Shown: positions 1 to 11,644, counted from the stretch's first letter. The stretch: 64,000 nt of DNA from Epiperipatus broadwayi (GCA_028023455.1 JAQFVV010000043.1:2293483-2357482), one strand, 5' to 3'. Notes: generated by a model from the sequence alone, not told the origin. Numbers and translations: made by a program.

Positions 1-176
1 TTTCATTGATATGCTATTCTTAAATTGCATTCTTATCCATAAATCTGAACTTCAAAATCGGAGATCAAAATGAATGTATTACTTTTGTTGGCCATATGAT
101 GTAAAAGACTTTCTACACAGAAATTTTTCTCTTTAGAAACCCTTTTCTTATTTCTTTACCTCCATATAAATATTTT

Positions 177-395
177 GATAATAGATGGACAGTTGAAATC
201 TTAAATTGGATTCCAAGAGACTGTAAACGATCTAGAAAGAGACCATATATGAGATGGATGACTAAATAAGGAAGTGTGCTGAGATGATGTGGAGAAGAAG
301 CTAAAGTTCAGAGAAGATGAAATGAGCTTGGAGAGACTTTCATCCTGCAATGGATCGATAATGGCTGGAAATGACAATGATGATATAAATATTTA
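177..395 (+). mobile_element. LINE-1 type (this window) 3' end fragment, severely truncated
   Basis: This is the last part of a non-LTR retrotransposon reading frame and its short 3' tail. It aligns by eye with the better copies at 20.2-20.9, 27.4-27.9 and 48.1-48.6 kb. It begins in the segment encoding the reverse-transcriptase C-terminus (decayed form of DNRWTIEILKWIPRD), continues through a K/R-rich stretch and RWMDEIRKCA-like region, and ends with the family tail ATCCTGCAATGG followed by GATGATA. There are stops and frameshifts, so nothing is coded. The 5' truncation is typical of LINE insertion. In this window 'LINE-1' is only a label for this family, not the mammalian L1 clade. Confidence 0.75.
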
Positions 396-1685
396 CGTTT
401 TTATTTACAAAGTTGTTGTTTTTTCAAACAATAAAATTTCACATAAATAACTTTTAAATATCATTTGCCATAACTTAATTAACTTATTTTATAAACAAAC
501 TTAATAAAAAAAATAATAAATTATTTATGCCAAATGCAAACTATTTATAATTAGCATCTTATTATCAAATTAAAAATAAATAAATTACATAATCAAAAAA
601 GAAAAATTAATTAACAACGCAGAATTAATAATATACAGCTAATTAAAGGTTTCATAAATACATTTTTTTTTTAAAAAATCAATTAATAAATGGTTATCAT
701 TTCTCAAAGGATTATTTATTATCACTTGAATTTAGTAATCTCAATGGATTCGTTGGTTATAATTATAATAGAAAACAAGTACAAATAAACGTCGAAGATC
801 TAGCTTTTAGTTGTCTTAAAATAATTATTCTATAATATAGATGATGAAAATTGTTTGCTTTTTTTTTTGGATTTTTTTTAAATCAATGATTATAACTTAA
901 TAGGGATGGGTACTGTATACACTTACATATAAAAAATATTGGCGCAAATTCACTACAGAACTTTAAAAAATAAAACAAAATTTAAAAAATGTTAAATATA
1001 AATTTTAAAAAAAATTAATTATTTGTTTTAATCCACTCATAAATTTGACATTTAATTCCAATGACAAGATTTCAAAAAGACACACATATATATATAACAT
1101 TATTATCACTATTTAAATAGAGATATGGGTACTTATGTACCGGCTGTGAAATGCCACCACATATGTATTAGTCTGGCGATAACTTTCTAACCTTCTGACA
1201 AACTTAATCCATCAATTTTGATAAATGACAAGTAACTTTATTTAGTACAGGGTGACCTATAAACTTTATTTAGTGGTAATAAATATATTTTTATATTTTG
1301 AAGCCAATTGAATTATTTGCAAAAATGATCAGAAATAATCTTATTTCATACAAAATGGCGACATAACTTATTTATCGAAAATAAATGAGCACATATGTAT
1401 GTTTTTTTTTTTTGTTTGTTTGTTTGTTTTTGCAAGAAATGATGTTGCAACAACTAAACTTTTAGCAATATATATTTATTCCAATAAAAGAAGAAAAATA
1501 AAAGACTGTTTTTTACAAACTCACCGGGGCAGACTGAAGTTTTTTAGGTCCTGAAAAATGCAAATGAAAGAGTAGCTATGGTTTACATGAAAATGTTCAT
1601 ATTGCAAGTTGTTACTTTTGCAGAATTTTGCATTTTTCTTAGGATAACATGCTAGACACACAAACTTCTGACTGACTTATTCCAG
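396..1685. other. AT-rich stretch without recognisable gene
   Basis: No reading frame or known element is convincing here. Short A and T runs dominate and there is a small (TTTG)n tract near 1412-1430. A sequence CAGGGTGACCTATAAACTTT at about 1249-1268, preceded by TA, resembles a mariner-type terminal repeat, but no partner terminus was found, so it is not called as an element. Confidence 0.4.
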
Positions 1686-1689
1686 TCTA

Positions 1690-1775
1690 CTAAACATCAC
1701 ATGACCACCATCTCTATACTAGCACATAATTGTTGTGGCACTACTGTATGAAGAGTTTTTCCTTTGTTTATTCCA
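1690..1775. mobile_element. Family A remnant: both ends joined, middle lost
   Basis: CATCACATGACCACC followed by CTATACTAGCAC matches one conserved terminal segment of family A. It is fused directly to GTGGCACTACTGTATG..GAGTTTTTCC, the 3' terminal segment of the sense strand. The ribozyme and internal part are missing. It is either an internal deletion or a product of template jumping. Confidence 0.6.
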
Positions 1776-3426
1776 GTCTATGACCATCTTTTGAAAGTAG
1801 GGGACTGCATAGTCCTCAGTAGTAGGCAGCTCCCAAATTTTAATCACTTTGTTGGACAAAAAAGTTGTTCAAAAAATTCACTTGATAAAAATTAAAGCCG
1901 GACAGTAAATCATGCATAAACCTTATTTTTGACAGATGATTAATTAGTCATCCCCGCAATCTTTCATAATATCACGAGATATTTTAAATCGTAAAATTAG
2001 TAGCAAAACCAACACTTTGAATAAAAACATTCTCCTGTTTGGAATATTATCTAATATTCATGTAAAAAAATAATTATTTTCCTTTTTATAACATGATAAA
2101 TGTGTCTAATTCAGTCTTTATTTAGACATTTGTTTATGTTTTTGACTTTCATCACAGCAAGTCTAATATGTAAGTTACTGTTATGGTATATGCTATTCCT
2201 ACATACCGAGGTTGACTTTTAGTCTTGTCATTCTCTAGTCTAAAAGATTTAAAATGACTTTCACACTAATAAAAATTTGTTTTAAAGTTTTTAAATTTAT
2301 TGTGTGAATTGTTAAAATTAAAATTTAAAAACAAAAAAAAAAGATCACGAAATGTTCTCTATATGTAGAAATGATTTGATGATTAGAAAACATCTGTAAA
2401 GATTAGAGACTTTTGAATTGGAATTTGAAAAAGAATATGAAAAAAATAGATTGAATAGGCAAGATATGTTAGAAAATAATAAACGAAATGGGATTATTTA
2501 TAAACAAAATTATAAAATGAAAAAAAAAATGGATAAAATTGAATTGGCACCTGGTTAGAAGTAAAAGAGTTTTGAAGAATATGTTTAAAAAGCTTGTAAA
2601 TAGTAAACAGAAGTGTAAGATGAAAACAACTGATCAATGATCTAAAAGAAGAGAGTATTTTTGAGTATCAGCAAGTTAAGAGCAATGAGTAGAAGAGCTT
2701 AGAAGTGATGTGATGTGTAGGCGCTGTCTTTTCAGCAGATAAGTAATGGTAATAATGATAAATATGAATATTTTACACATTCAGTGTTTATTTTGTTCTA
2801 AAGCTCATTCATGGGAAAGGAGCATAATTGCTATAAACCTAATATGCATGAATACTCATGCATGAGTGTCTGTGTGTTTAAGAAATAACAGTACGCTTAG
2901 TATTCTCTATAATATTAATCCGTAAATACCTCTTGAATATTTCTTTTATGAACATAATAGTGATTGAACTCTATAGTAGTGTTTGGCAATGATTAAGATG
3001 TAATTTAAGTTTAGCATTATAGAAGCCCATAATTAAAACTTCATTGTCAGTGATATTCTTAAGAATTTTAGTAAACTTTACGACATATATAAAGGATTAT
3101 AAACACATGATAATATTCACAATCCAATTCAAATTCAAGCTAATTGTCCATAATTCTGAGTAATAATTAGAAAGAAAATGTTTCCATTTTTCCTAGCTTG
3201 TCTACGATTATCTAAAAACATGTAAAATTAAACAACCACAATAAGGATGAAATTTAAATTAAGTGAAATATTATTAAAAATCCACTTTCTATTGACTAAA
3301 TTTAAATTAAAGATAAAAAGTACAGTAGGCAGTTACTTTTCGTAGCTATCTTGTAAAATATACTCTGTCCAATAATTCAACATATGTAGAAAATATGCAC
3401 AGATAATGCTATACTGGAGAAACATA
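1776..3426. other. AT-rich stretch without recognisable gene
   Basis: Nothing beyond low-complexity A/T-rich sequence could be identified. There is a purine-rich plus strand around 2340-2720 with no open frame of note. Confidence 0.35.
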
Positions 3427-3699
3427 TGAAAAATAATAAACCATCAAATGCAACACATAGTTAGCTACAAAAATAAAAGGTGGCTTGGAGGGTTGCATTA
3501 GATCCTAAGATCTAGGTGCTCTTAGATCCAAGGCTCCTAACTGATGAAAGCCATAAGCTAAAAACTAGTCTGGGGATATTTGATAAGTAGGAACTAGATA
3601 GGAATTTTATGCACAAACCTTCCTGCATCAATTGATTATTCTGGCTTGCATTGAGTGGCGCTACAGTATGGAGTTTTGCCTCTGTGAAAAATAATAAAC
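3427..3699 (+). mobile_element. Family A retroinsertion with 15-bp target-site duplication
   Basis: The 15-mer TGAAAAATAATAAAC occurs at 3427-3441 and again at 3685-3699, bracketing a 243-bp insert. The insert is a 5'-truncated sense copy of family A: GGGTTGCATTAGATCC, then a ribozyme-like region, then TTTTATGCACAAACCTT and the 3' end GGAGTTTTGCCTCTG. A long exact duplication plus 5' truncation is the signature of target-primed retrotransposition. The copy ends without a poly(A) tail. Confidence 0.8.
3526..3584 (+). ncRNA. Hammerhead ribozyme (type I), family A, probably inactive
   Basis: The layout matches the family consensus: CTGATGA at 3541-3547, stem II hairpin AGC-CATAA-GCT, then stem III ACTAGT, C17 and the stem I strand TGGGGAT. 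The invariant G12 is replaced by A (AAAAC instead of GAAAC), which should abolish cleavage. Confidence 0.6.
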
Positions 3700-3724
3700 A
3701 TGTAATACCTATAACCTAGTTCAA

Positions 3725-3890
3725 CTTCAACCCACTTGTTTATAACTGCTTAGCAACAGCTAGAAAAAATTGGTTCCACTCATCCTAACTCGTTTGAATT
3801 TATATAAGTATATATAAATATATTCTATACAAACTAGGAAAGTGGAAATCACTTTTTTCTAGTCATTGCTAAGCAATTATAAACTAGTAT
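3725..3890. repeat. Small foldback repeat
   Basis: The left arm near 3732-3785 (CTTGTTTATAACTGCTTAG, then AGCTAGAAAAAATTGG) is the imperfect reverse complement of 3838-3885 (TTTTTTCTAGTCATTGC, TAAGCAATTATAAACTAG). The loop is itself A/T palindromic. A diverged half copy follows at 4110-4305, where about 190 bp (3850-3985) is repeated with many substitutions. Confidence 0.55.
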
Positions 3891-4109
3891 CTTGAAATTG
3901 AATCAGATTGTGAATACTGTTATATATTTCTAAATATTTGTACATTTCTTCAGTAAGCATTATGCATGGATATTTTCTATATGATTTCAATTATTGGATA
4001 GAGGTATGATTTACGAAATAACTAAAAGGAGTATTTGTTTACTCTGCTTCTATGGTTGAAATTTAGAACATTTAACGTTCCCATAATTTTCTGTTAAATT
4101 AAATCTCAT

Positions 4110-4305
4110 GCTTGTTTAGTGTTGTTTAAATTGATATCTATATAATCTCATATAAGCTATGAAAGATTGAAACATCTTTTGCCAGTCATTGTTAAACTAT
4201 TATAAATAAGTGTCTTCTTGAAATTGAACTGAATTGTGAATATCATTACATGTCTATAATTTTTTTGTATATTTCCTCTAGTTGGCTTTTATGCATGTAT
4301 ATTTT
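4110..4305 (+). repeat. Diverged direct duplicate of 3790-3985
   Basis: Shared blocks in the same order include AGTCATTG, ATTATAAA, CTTGAAATTGAA and ATTGTGAATA, offset by about 320 bp. This is an old tandem duplication or two insertions of one family. Confidence 0.5.
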
Positions 4306-7300
4306 TTTAGTGTTTTTATTTAAATTAGAAACTGTTTGTTTAGGTAAAATTTTGGAATTAAAAGTATAATTCTATCAAATGGATTCCCCGTCAAATTTTG
4401 TACATCTTAGAAATTGTGGACAATGCACTATATTTCAGGATAGGGCCCTTATTTGTTTATTGTAAAGGTGTTACTGAGTCGAATTTCACATACATTGATA
4501 TCAATTCAGCATGTTTTTAGTGATGCATATGAAAGGGTGATAAATATATATGTATATTTTTAAAAAGAAACTGAAAAGTCTTTAGCAATCATTTAAAATA
4601 AAACCAAATCTTGATTTTTCTTGAATGTAAAAATTTCCTTTTTAAAAAAATTAATGAAAGATTATTTTCTTTTCACAACAATGTTTGCAATGTTTAGCCC
4701 TGTTATAAAAAGATCTTAATTGATGCTTGATTACTGCAGGGAAAATCCAAGTAAACAAAAGGTATTTGGAATATGGAAAATTTTCCTAATTAATAAACAA
4801 GTACAGGATTAAATTGTAATTAAGCTGATCAAAAATATTATGAGCAAAAGTATTTTTTAATTAAAACTAATTCGGATGCCTTTTGTCAAAATTTTTTACA
4901 AATGTCTAAGAAAAATATAAAAACAGGGTCATGGTCTTTGATGATAAAAACTTGCGGTAATGTTTATATCGATGTTAGACACAGACGTGAATTAGTAATC
5001 ATTGCTTGGTTCCTACGATTAGTTTTGCTGATTATACAAATCAAACTATTACAATACCATGGTAATTATATACATTTAAATATAGGGATTAATATTAATT
5101 ATAGCAATGATATAAGATTACTTTTTTAAATAAGTAATCTGATCATTTATTTCTTATATAAAATCTCTATTTTGTGTGTTGTCTGAATGTTGTCTGCTAC
5201 GGTGTTTAATTTGTTGCATTAACAAATTACTTTTTGTGATAGATTGCTTGAACAAATTACAAAAATGACAATATGATAGTGTCAAAAAAAAAATTAATAC
5301 CTAAGTATACCTAACTAAACTGTAATTTATATTATGAGCATTCTATACAAAGGAAATAATTCCGTCCTTTATATTTAATAATTTGTAATTTTTATTACAA
5401 CGCGTACCAAAGAAGTAATTCCGCCAGTAATAAAAAACACTCAGAAAAAAATCAGTATATGCTTTTAACTATAGTACTGAACTGAATAGATATAGTATTT
5501 AAATCGTGAAGAAAATGTGATTACAGTACACAAATTCATGTTTGAAATATGATATTTAGTGAGGGGAAAAAAATAAATACTATAGATCCATATTTACATT
5601 TAGTTTCGATTAGTGTATAATTGGAGTAGTGTAGTCTGATATCATGTAATCCAAGCTAATTCAACCACTTATAATTGTCTAAAATGATGTCAAATTCACA
5701 TATCAAATATAACGCTATATTTAAAATTTAAATTTGGAGGCTTAATTTGATTAGGAGCATTTTATTCAAAGCAAGTAATTCCGCAAAGCAAAAAAAAATT
5801 TGTTAAAGATGGTCTTTACATAGGTCGGGCATATTTTGTTCTAATATAAGAAGTAATATTGTTTATATTTACAAAAAAAAAGAAAAGAAAAATAACAAAT
5901 GTCATGCTTCAATTGATTTATCGACATCTAGATTGATATTTGTGATCCAGTTTTTCAAATTAACTAGTTTTCAAGTTAACCAGAAATATTCTAATTTTTC
6001 TTTTAAAAGGGCCATTTAAAGAAATAAGAAAAAATTTTAAATATTATTGGGGATAAAGATTAGCTGTATTTATAAGCATTATTTCAATTATATGCTGTCC
6101 AAAAAAAAATGTTAATAAACAAAAAATAAAAGCATTAAAAGACAGCAGCCATTTTTCTATCTTGGAGCCCCCTGGTGATCACGTATATTAATAACATTTC
6201 TTTGGAGTACATTGAAAGCACATAATATTCTTATTTTACTGTTCACTGTTTTAATCTGTTCTGAATTTTAATGTGATGTGGTCCTTTTGCAATAAAATGT
6301 TTTCTAAGTGTATAATTAAAATTTTTCAATTTAATAATGGTGGATAAGGACTGTGAAACATTCTCGGATTGTGTTAAAAAGCGTAAAATTTGAAGAATTT
6401 AGCTAAGAATCTGAAATGGATAAAGGCAAATAGTAATAAATTCTGAAGTCAATACGGACTTACAAACATCAAAAGAACTAGAAATGACATTACTGTTATT
6501 ATGTTTCCATTAAAAAAAAGTCATTGAAGAAAACGGATATTGTCAAAGTGTGTTTAACTGTGATAAAAGTTTGACACTTCACCGTTTGTTTTATTTAAAA
6601 AAATAAAAATATATTATAGCAAGTTTTTTAATGGTGTTATTTTTTGAAAGAATGCGAGGGAGTGAATACATACACAGTAAATAGTATATAAATGGATGTC
6701 CCTCAATTTATTATTTTAATTTTATTTATACTATTATAATCTTAATTCATACACATAAAAAACCCATTTGTGTTATATATGTATATATAAATGTTAAAAA
6801 GTACTGTACAGCTGTAATTCAATAAATAATACATATAGCACAGTAATCAAAGCTAATCAACAAAATGTGAAATATTATCCGCAATACATGATATATCCGA
6901 GTGATTGAAATAAAATATAGCAAATATCATGGATCTACTGTGCTCAAAGAAAGGGTATCACTTATAAAAATATGACTGTTAATTTTTTTTAATAAAATAA
7001 TCAAAATGTCATTTCAAATTTTAAAAAAAAACATCTGTAAAAAAAATATTGTATTGAACCCATGACCTATCAATGATAAATGAAGAAAAAATGGTAATTG
7101 GAGAAATAATGGACCCATGAAAAATAAGTATTTCTCAATGCTGATTTTGGAACCAAAGAAAGAAAAGAATGCAGAAATGGTTGACTGAGGGTTCACAGCT
7201 TCCTTTCTGTGTGACGGATTTCCAATGATCATGACTTCATTACTCATGAATCTATAACTCGGTGAAAAAAATTCTTTGCTGCTTCCTAAATATACATCAA

Positions 7301-8355
7301 ATATAATCATTTCACAATATGCAAATTCAAATGATAAATATGCAATGCGATTTTAAAATGTAGTTGTCCTTTTCACAAGAGTTATGATATAAGCTATAAA
7401 CAATAAAATTTTAATTAATTGTGCTGTCAAATAATATACAATATTTAGTAATAGTAATAAGGGGGCAAGCGATTAAGAAAACAAAGTTTTAAATGATGTG
7501 CTTTAGTGTAACGATATCTCTAGTATCCCTCTAGAGAGAAAAAGTGAAAGAAAAGACATGACAAGTTGATGGGGACATTATTTTCATTCCAAATCATTCA
7601 ACGTTAAGAAATCCAATATTTTAACAATTATGGATTCTTTTTTTAAATTTGGCTTATCAAATATACTATCACAAAAAATAGAAAAGCAAATCACAATTTT
7701 GGGCTGTATACAATTAATTACACAGTGAACGAAGTTTATTTTTTAGGTCTTAACGTATAACATCATTTTTTATTGTTGTTGAATTCTCACAAACCTAAAT
7801 TTTAAAACTTTTGACAAAAAAAAACATGTCTTGGCATCATTTGTGGAACGTTTTGTTATGGAATCACTAAAACGTCTTTTTTTAAATAAAAAAGGAACTT
7901 AGTTTTGAAAATATATATATTACTTTTCAGGTGGTACTGTTTAATATGTATAATTTTACTTAAAATCAATTTCACATTTATAGTGTAAATAAATCACTAG
8001 ACATTTCTGCAGTAAGTTAATATGTATACTCTTGATGTAAATATCATTATTTAATATGGATATTTAATTATATATGTATAATAAATCAATAACAAATTTT
8101 TGTGTTTAAAATTGGTTGACATTTTTCCTTTTTATTTAAAAAAAATTTTTAAAAAAGTTAAAAAAACTATATTATAAACAAACTTTCTTATTTAAATGAA
8201 GCTTACAATTGCAACTAAGAAAATCTTGAGTATTACTTAGAACGCTGAAGCCCCCCCCCCTTCCATATCTAAGAAACTAAATCACCTATTTCAAATGTTA
8301 ATGTGTTCTATCACTTTTATAAAAAAAAAATTTTAATGTACAACATTTCAACAAG
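4306..8355. other. Long AT-rich stretch, no gene recognised
   Basis: Short open frames occur (a 75-codon frame at 4902-5129 and a 98-codon minus frame at 7014-7310), but their composition is what chance gives in this base composition. The only local structure noticed is a triplet of related motifs between 5346 and 5785, listed separately. A C10 run lies at 8251-8260. Confidence 0.35.
5341..5785 (+). repeat. Three spaced copies of CAAAGNAARTAATTCCG
   Basis: The motif appears as CAAAGGAAATAATTCCG (about 5349), CAAAGAAGTAATTCCG (about 5408) and CAAAGCAAGTAATTCCG (about 5768). Two of the three are preceded by GCATTYTAT. No function is known; it may be the remnant of a dispersed repeat. Confidence 0.4.
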
Positions 8356-8512
8356 ATATATTAAACTTCACATGATCATATTTCCTATACTAGCACTTTA
8401 ATTGTTGATAAACAGAGCAAAACTCTCCATACAGTATTGCCACCTGTGCTAAACAGAGTAATCAATGGATGCCAGAAGGCTTGTGCATAAAATCCCTATC
8501 TAATGCCTACTC

Positions 8513-8571
8513 ATCCAATATCCCCAGACTAGTTTCTGGCTTGTGGCCTTCGTCAGTGAGGAGCTTTGGAT
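8513..8571 (-). ncRNA. Hammerhead ribozyme (type I), array unit 1
   Basis: Read on the minus strand: stem I strand ATCC..CTCCTCA, core CTGACGA, stem II GGC-CACAA-GCC, core GAA, stem III ACTAGT, C17, then stem I partner TGGGGA..GGAT. All invariant core bases (C3 U4 G5 A6 N7 G8 A9; G12 A13 A14; A15.1-U16.1; H17) are present. Stem I is 6 bp, then an internal loop, then 4 bp. Predicted cleavage follows ..AGTC. The 10.1/11.1 position is an A-A mismatch, so the monomer stem II is weak. Confidence 0.75.
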
Positions 8572-8969
8572 CTGAGAGCACTGCATCTAGATCTTAGGAT
8601 CTAATGCAACCCTCTAGCAACCACCTTTTATCTCAGCTTAACTACTAAACTATGAGAATGAAATTGAAAACACAAAAAATATTTTCAATCTAAGCTCAAT
8701 AGCTTAAATAGTCATATGGGTCTGAACTCAGTTCAGCACCCATACATTTTGGTGTCTTTGGCTCTTTTACAACCATAGCCACCACTATCCTATCAGGCAG
8801 GATTGGTGTTAAACCATTAAGCATCACATGATCACATTTCCTATACTAGCACTTTAATTGTTGATAAACAGAGCAAAACTCTCCATAACAGTATTGCCAC
8901 CTGTGCTAAACAGAGTAATCAATGGATGCCAGAAGGCTTGTGCATAAAATCCCTATCTAATGCCTACTC

Positions 8970-9028
8970 ATCCAATATCCCCAGACTAGTTTCTGGCTTG
9001 TGACCTTCGTCAGTGAGGAGCTTTGGAT
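8970..9028 (-). ncRNA. Hammerhead ribozyme (type I), array unit 2
   Basis: The core is intact as in unit 1. One stem II base differs: minus strand GGT-CACAA-GCC, which makes a G-C, G-C and U-G stem. Stem III is the palindrome ACTAGT. Confidence 0.72.
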
Positions 9029-9425
9029 CTGAGAGCACTGCATCTAGATCTTAGGATCTAATGCAACCCTCTAGCAACCACCTTTTATCTCAGCTTAACT
9101 ACTAAACTATGAGAATGAAATTGAAAACACAAAAAATATTTTCAATCTAAGCTCAATAGCTTAAATAGTCATATGGGTCTGAACTCAGTTCAGCACCCAT
9201 ACATTTTGGTGTCTTTGGCTCTTTTACAACCATAGCCACCACTATCCTATTAGGCAGGATTGGTGTTAAACCATTAAGCATCACATGATCACATTTCCTA
9301 TACTAGCACTTTAATTGTTGATAAACAGAGCAAAACTCTCCATACAGTATTGCCACCTGTGCTAAACAGAGTAATCAATGGATGCCAGAAGGCTTGTGCA
9401 TAAAATCCCTATCTAATGCCTACTC

Positions 9426-9484
9426 ATCCAATATCCCCAGACTAGTTTCTGGCTTGTGGCCTTCATCAGTGAGGAGCTTTGGAT
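9426..9484 (-). ncRNA. Hammerhead ribozyme (type I), array unit 3
   Basis: The core is intact; the variable N7 is T (CTGATGA) where units 1, 2 and 4 have C. That is a neutral change at the one core position allowed to vary. Confidence 0.75.
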
Positions 9485-9881
9485 CTGAGAGCACTGCATC
9501 TAGATCTTAGGATCTAATGCAACCCTCTAGCAACCACCTTTTATCTCAGCTTAACTACTAAACTATGAGAATGAAATTGAAAACACAAAAAATATTTTCA
9601 ATCTAAGCTCAATAGCTTAAATAGTCATATGGATCTGAACTCAGTTCAGCACTCATACATTTTGGTGTCTTTGGCTCTTTTACAACCATAGCCACCACTA
9701 TCCTATTAGGCAGGATTGGTGTTAAACCATTAAGCATCACATGATCACATTTCCTATACTAGCACTTTAATTGTTGATAAACAGAGCAAAACTCTCCATA
9801 CAGTATTGCCACCTGTGCTAAACAGAGTAATCAATGGATGCCAGAAGGCTTGTGCATAAAATCCCTATCTAATGCCTACTC

Positions 9882-9940
9882 ATCCAATATCCCCAGACTA
9901 GTTTCTGGCTTGTGGCCTTCGTCAGTGAGGAGCTTTGGAT
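9882..9940 (-). ncRNA. Hammerhead ribozyme (type I), array unit 4
   Basis: The core and stems are the same as in unit 1. This is the last complete antisense unit before the deleted unit near 10196-10347. Confidence 0.75.
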
Positions 9941-10806
9941 CTGAGAGCACTGCATCTAGATCTTAGGATCTAATGCAACCCTCTAGCAACCACCTTTTAT
10001 CTCAGCTTAACTACTAAACTATGAGAATGAAATTGAAAACACAAAAAATATTTTTAATCTAAGCTCAATAGCTTAAATAGTCATATGGGTCTGAACTCAG
10101 TTCAGCACCCATACATTTTGGTGTCTTTGGCTCTTTTACAACCATAGCCACCACTATCCTATTAGGCAGGATTGGTGTTAAACCATTAAGTATCACATGA
10201 TCACATTTCCTATACTAGCACTTTAATTGTTGATAAACAGAGCAAAACTCTCCATACAGTATTGCCACCTGTGCTAAACAGAGCTTTTACAACCATAGCC
10301 ACCACTATCCTATTAGGCAGGATTGGTGTTAAACCATTAAGTAGCACATGATCACATTTCCTATACTAGCACTTTAATTGTTGATAAACAGAGCAAAACT
10401 CTCCATACAGTATTGCCACCTGTGCTAAACAGAGTAATCAATGGATGCCAGAAGGATTGATTACTCTGTTTAGCACAGGTGGCAATACTGTATGGAGAGT
10501 TTTGCTCTGTTTATCAACAATTAAAGTGCTAGTATAGGAAATGTGATCATGTGATGCTTAATGGTTTAACACCAATCCTGCCTAATAGGATAGTGGTGGC
10601 TATGGTTGTAAAAGAGCCAAAGACACCAAAATGTATGAGTGCTGAACTGAGTTCAGATCCATATGACTATTTAAGCTATTGAGCTTAGATTGAAAATATT
10701 TTTTGTGTTTTCAATTTCATTCTCATAGTTTAGTAGTTAAGCTGAGATAAAAGGTGGTTGCTAGAGGGTTGCATTAGATCCTAAGATCTAGATGCAGTGC
10801 TCTCAG

Positions 10807-10865
10807 ATCCAAAGCTCCTCACTGATGAAGGCCACAAGCCAGAAACTAGTCTGGGGATATTGGAT
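10807..10865 (+). ncRNA. Hammerhead ribozyme (type I), inverted sense unit
   Basis: This is the plus-strand version: ATCC..CTCCTCA, CTGATGA, GGC-CACAA-GCC, GAA, ACTAGT, C17, TGGGGA..GGAT. The core is intact. It is the reverse orientation partner of the antisense units, so transcription through the block in either direction yields ribozymes. Confidence 0.77.
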
Positions 10866-10981
10866 GAGTAGGCATTAGATAGGGATTTTATGCACAAGCC
10901 TTCTGGCATCCATTGATTACTCTGTTTAGCACAGGTGGCAATACTGTATGGAGAGTTTTGCTCTGTTTATATATTGAACTT

Positions 10982-11644
10982 ATTATTAAATCTTGAATTT
11001 TAAATATTAAAATGTTATTAAATTGAAAAAAAAATCTCTATATCGCCTCTTGTGAATTACTTAAAACAAATGAAAGTTTTAAGAAGAATTTCTAAATTTG
11101 AAATTACAAAATAGTCAATATGTTCCCACCCTCTGTTCCATATCTAAAAAATTAGGTAACCTCCTGAAAAGATCGGTGTCCCATATGGATTAGCCTAGTA
11201 TTAATTAGTTATATATTAAATTTAAAGCAATTCTATTGAATTTAAATCTGTAAAACTTCAATTTTAAAATTTCATTCTAACTTAAAAAAGATCAAAAGTT
11301 TACAAACAAACACACCAACATAACAAACTGATTTTCCAACTTCAATATAAGCATTTAAAAATAAAATATTTTTTCCATTTATTGGAGTAAGTTTTGAATT
11401 GTATTCTCATTTTTATATACAGCATTAAGTTTACAAAACATACTTTCAAACCTGAAGGTAAAATTGCTAATAGAAAAAATTATGTATTCTATATTTTGGT
11501 TTTTAAATGAATGTATATATCTATTTTGGTTTTTAAATGAATGTATATATCTATATTGTATAGTAGAAAAGTCTAAAGCAATGTTCAATTAATTTTCTCA
11601 GAAGAAGATAAAGATTAATAATTATGAATAGTAAAAAGTTAACA
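10982..11644. other. AT-rich stretch, short local duplication only
   Basis: No gene is recognised. A 35-bp tandem duplication (TTTTGGTTTTTAAATGAATG, repeated) lies at about 11492-11555. CCATATCTAA near 11142 weakly resembles sequence at 8262, so one old repeat may flank both sides of the concatemer. Confidence 0.35.

Larger units (their letters stand above)
8356..10981. mobile_element. Family A ribozyme concatemer: about 4.6 tandem antisense units plus one inverted sense unit
   Basis: CATGATCA(C/T)A recurs at 8371, 8827, 9284, 9740 and 10196, giving a period of 456-457 bp, and again at 10347 after an internal deletion that leaves 151 bp. Unit copies differ by only a few bases. At about 10456/10457 the orientation flips (GCCAGAAGG joined to ATTGATTACTCTG), and 10457-10970 is a sense copy ending GAGTTTTGCTCTGTTTAT. 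The left flank ATATTAAACTT (8358-8368) and right flank ATATTGAACTT (10971-10981) look like an 11-bp target-site duplication with one mismatch. The block therefore seems to have inserted as one inverted multimer. Each full unit has one hammerhead ribozyme (five in all). No protein is coded. Confidence 0.85.

Noticed and set aside
1249-1275. mariner-type terminal inverted repeat
   Set aside because: A single CAGGGTGACC-type end without a partner or transposase is insufficient.
7014-7310. 98-codon minus-strand frame
   Set aside because: No recognisable domain, low complexity at both ends; treated as chance.
8371-10350. CRISPR array or centromeric satellite
   Set aside because: Units are 456 bp with no spacers, the setting is eukaryotic, and the same sequence occurs as single insertions with target duplications.
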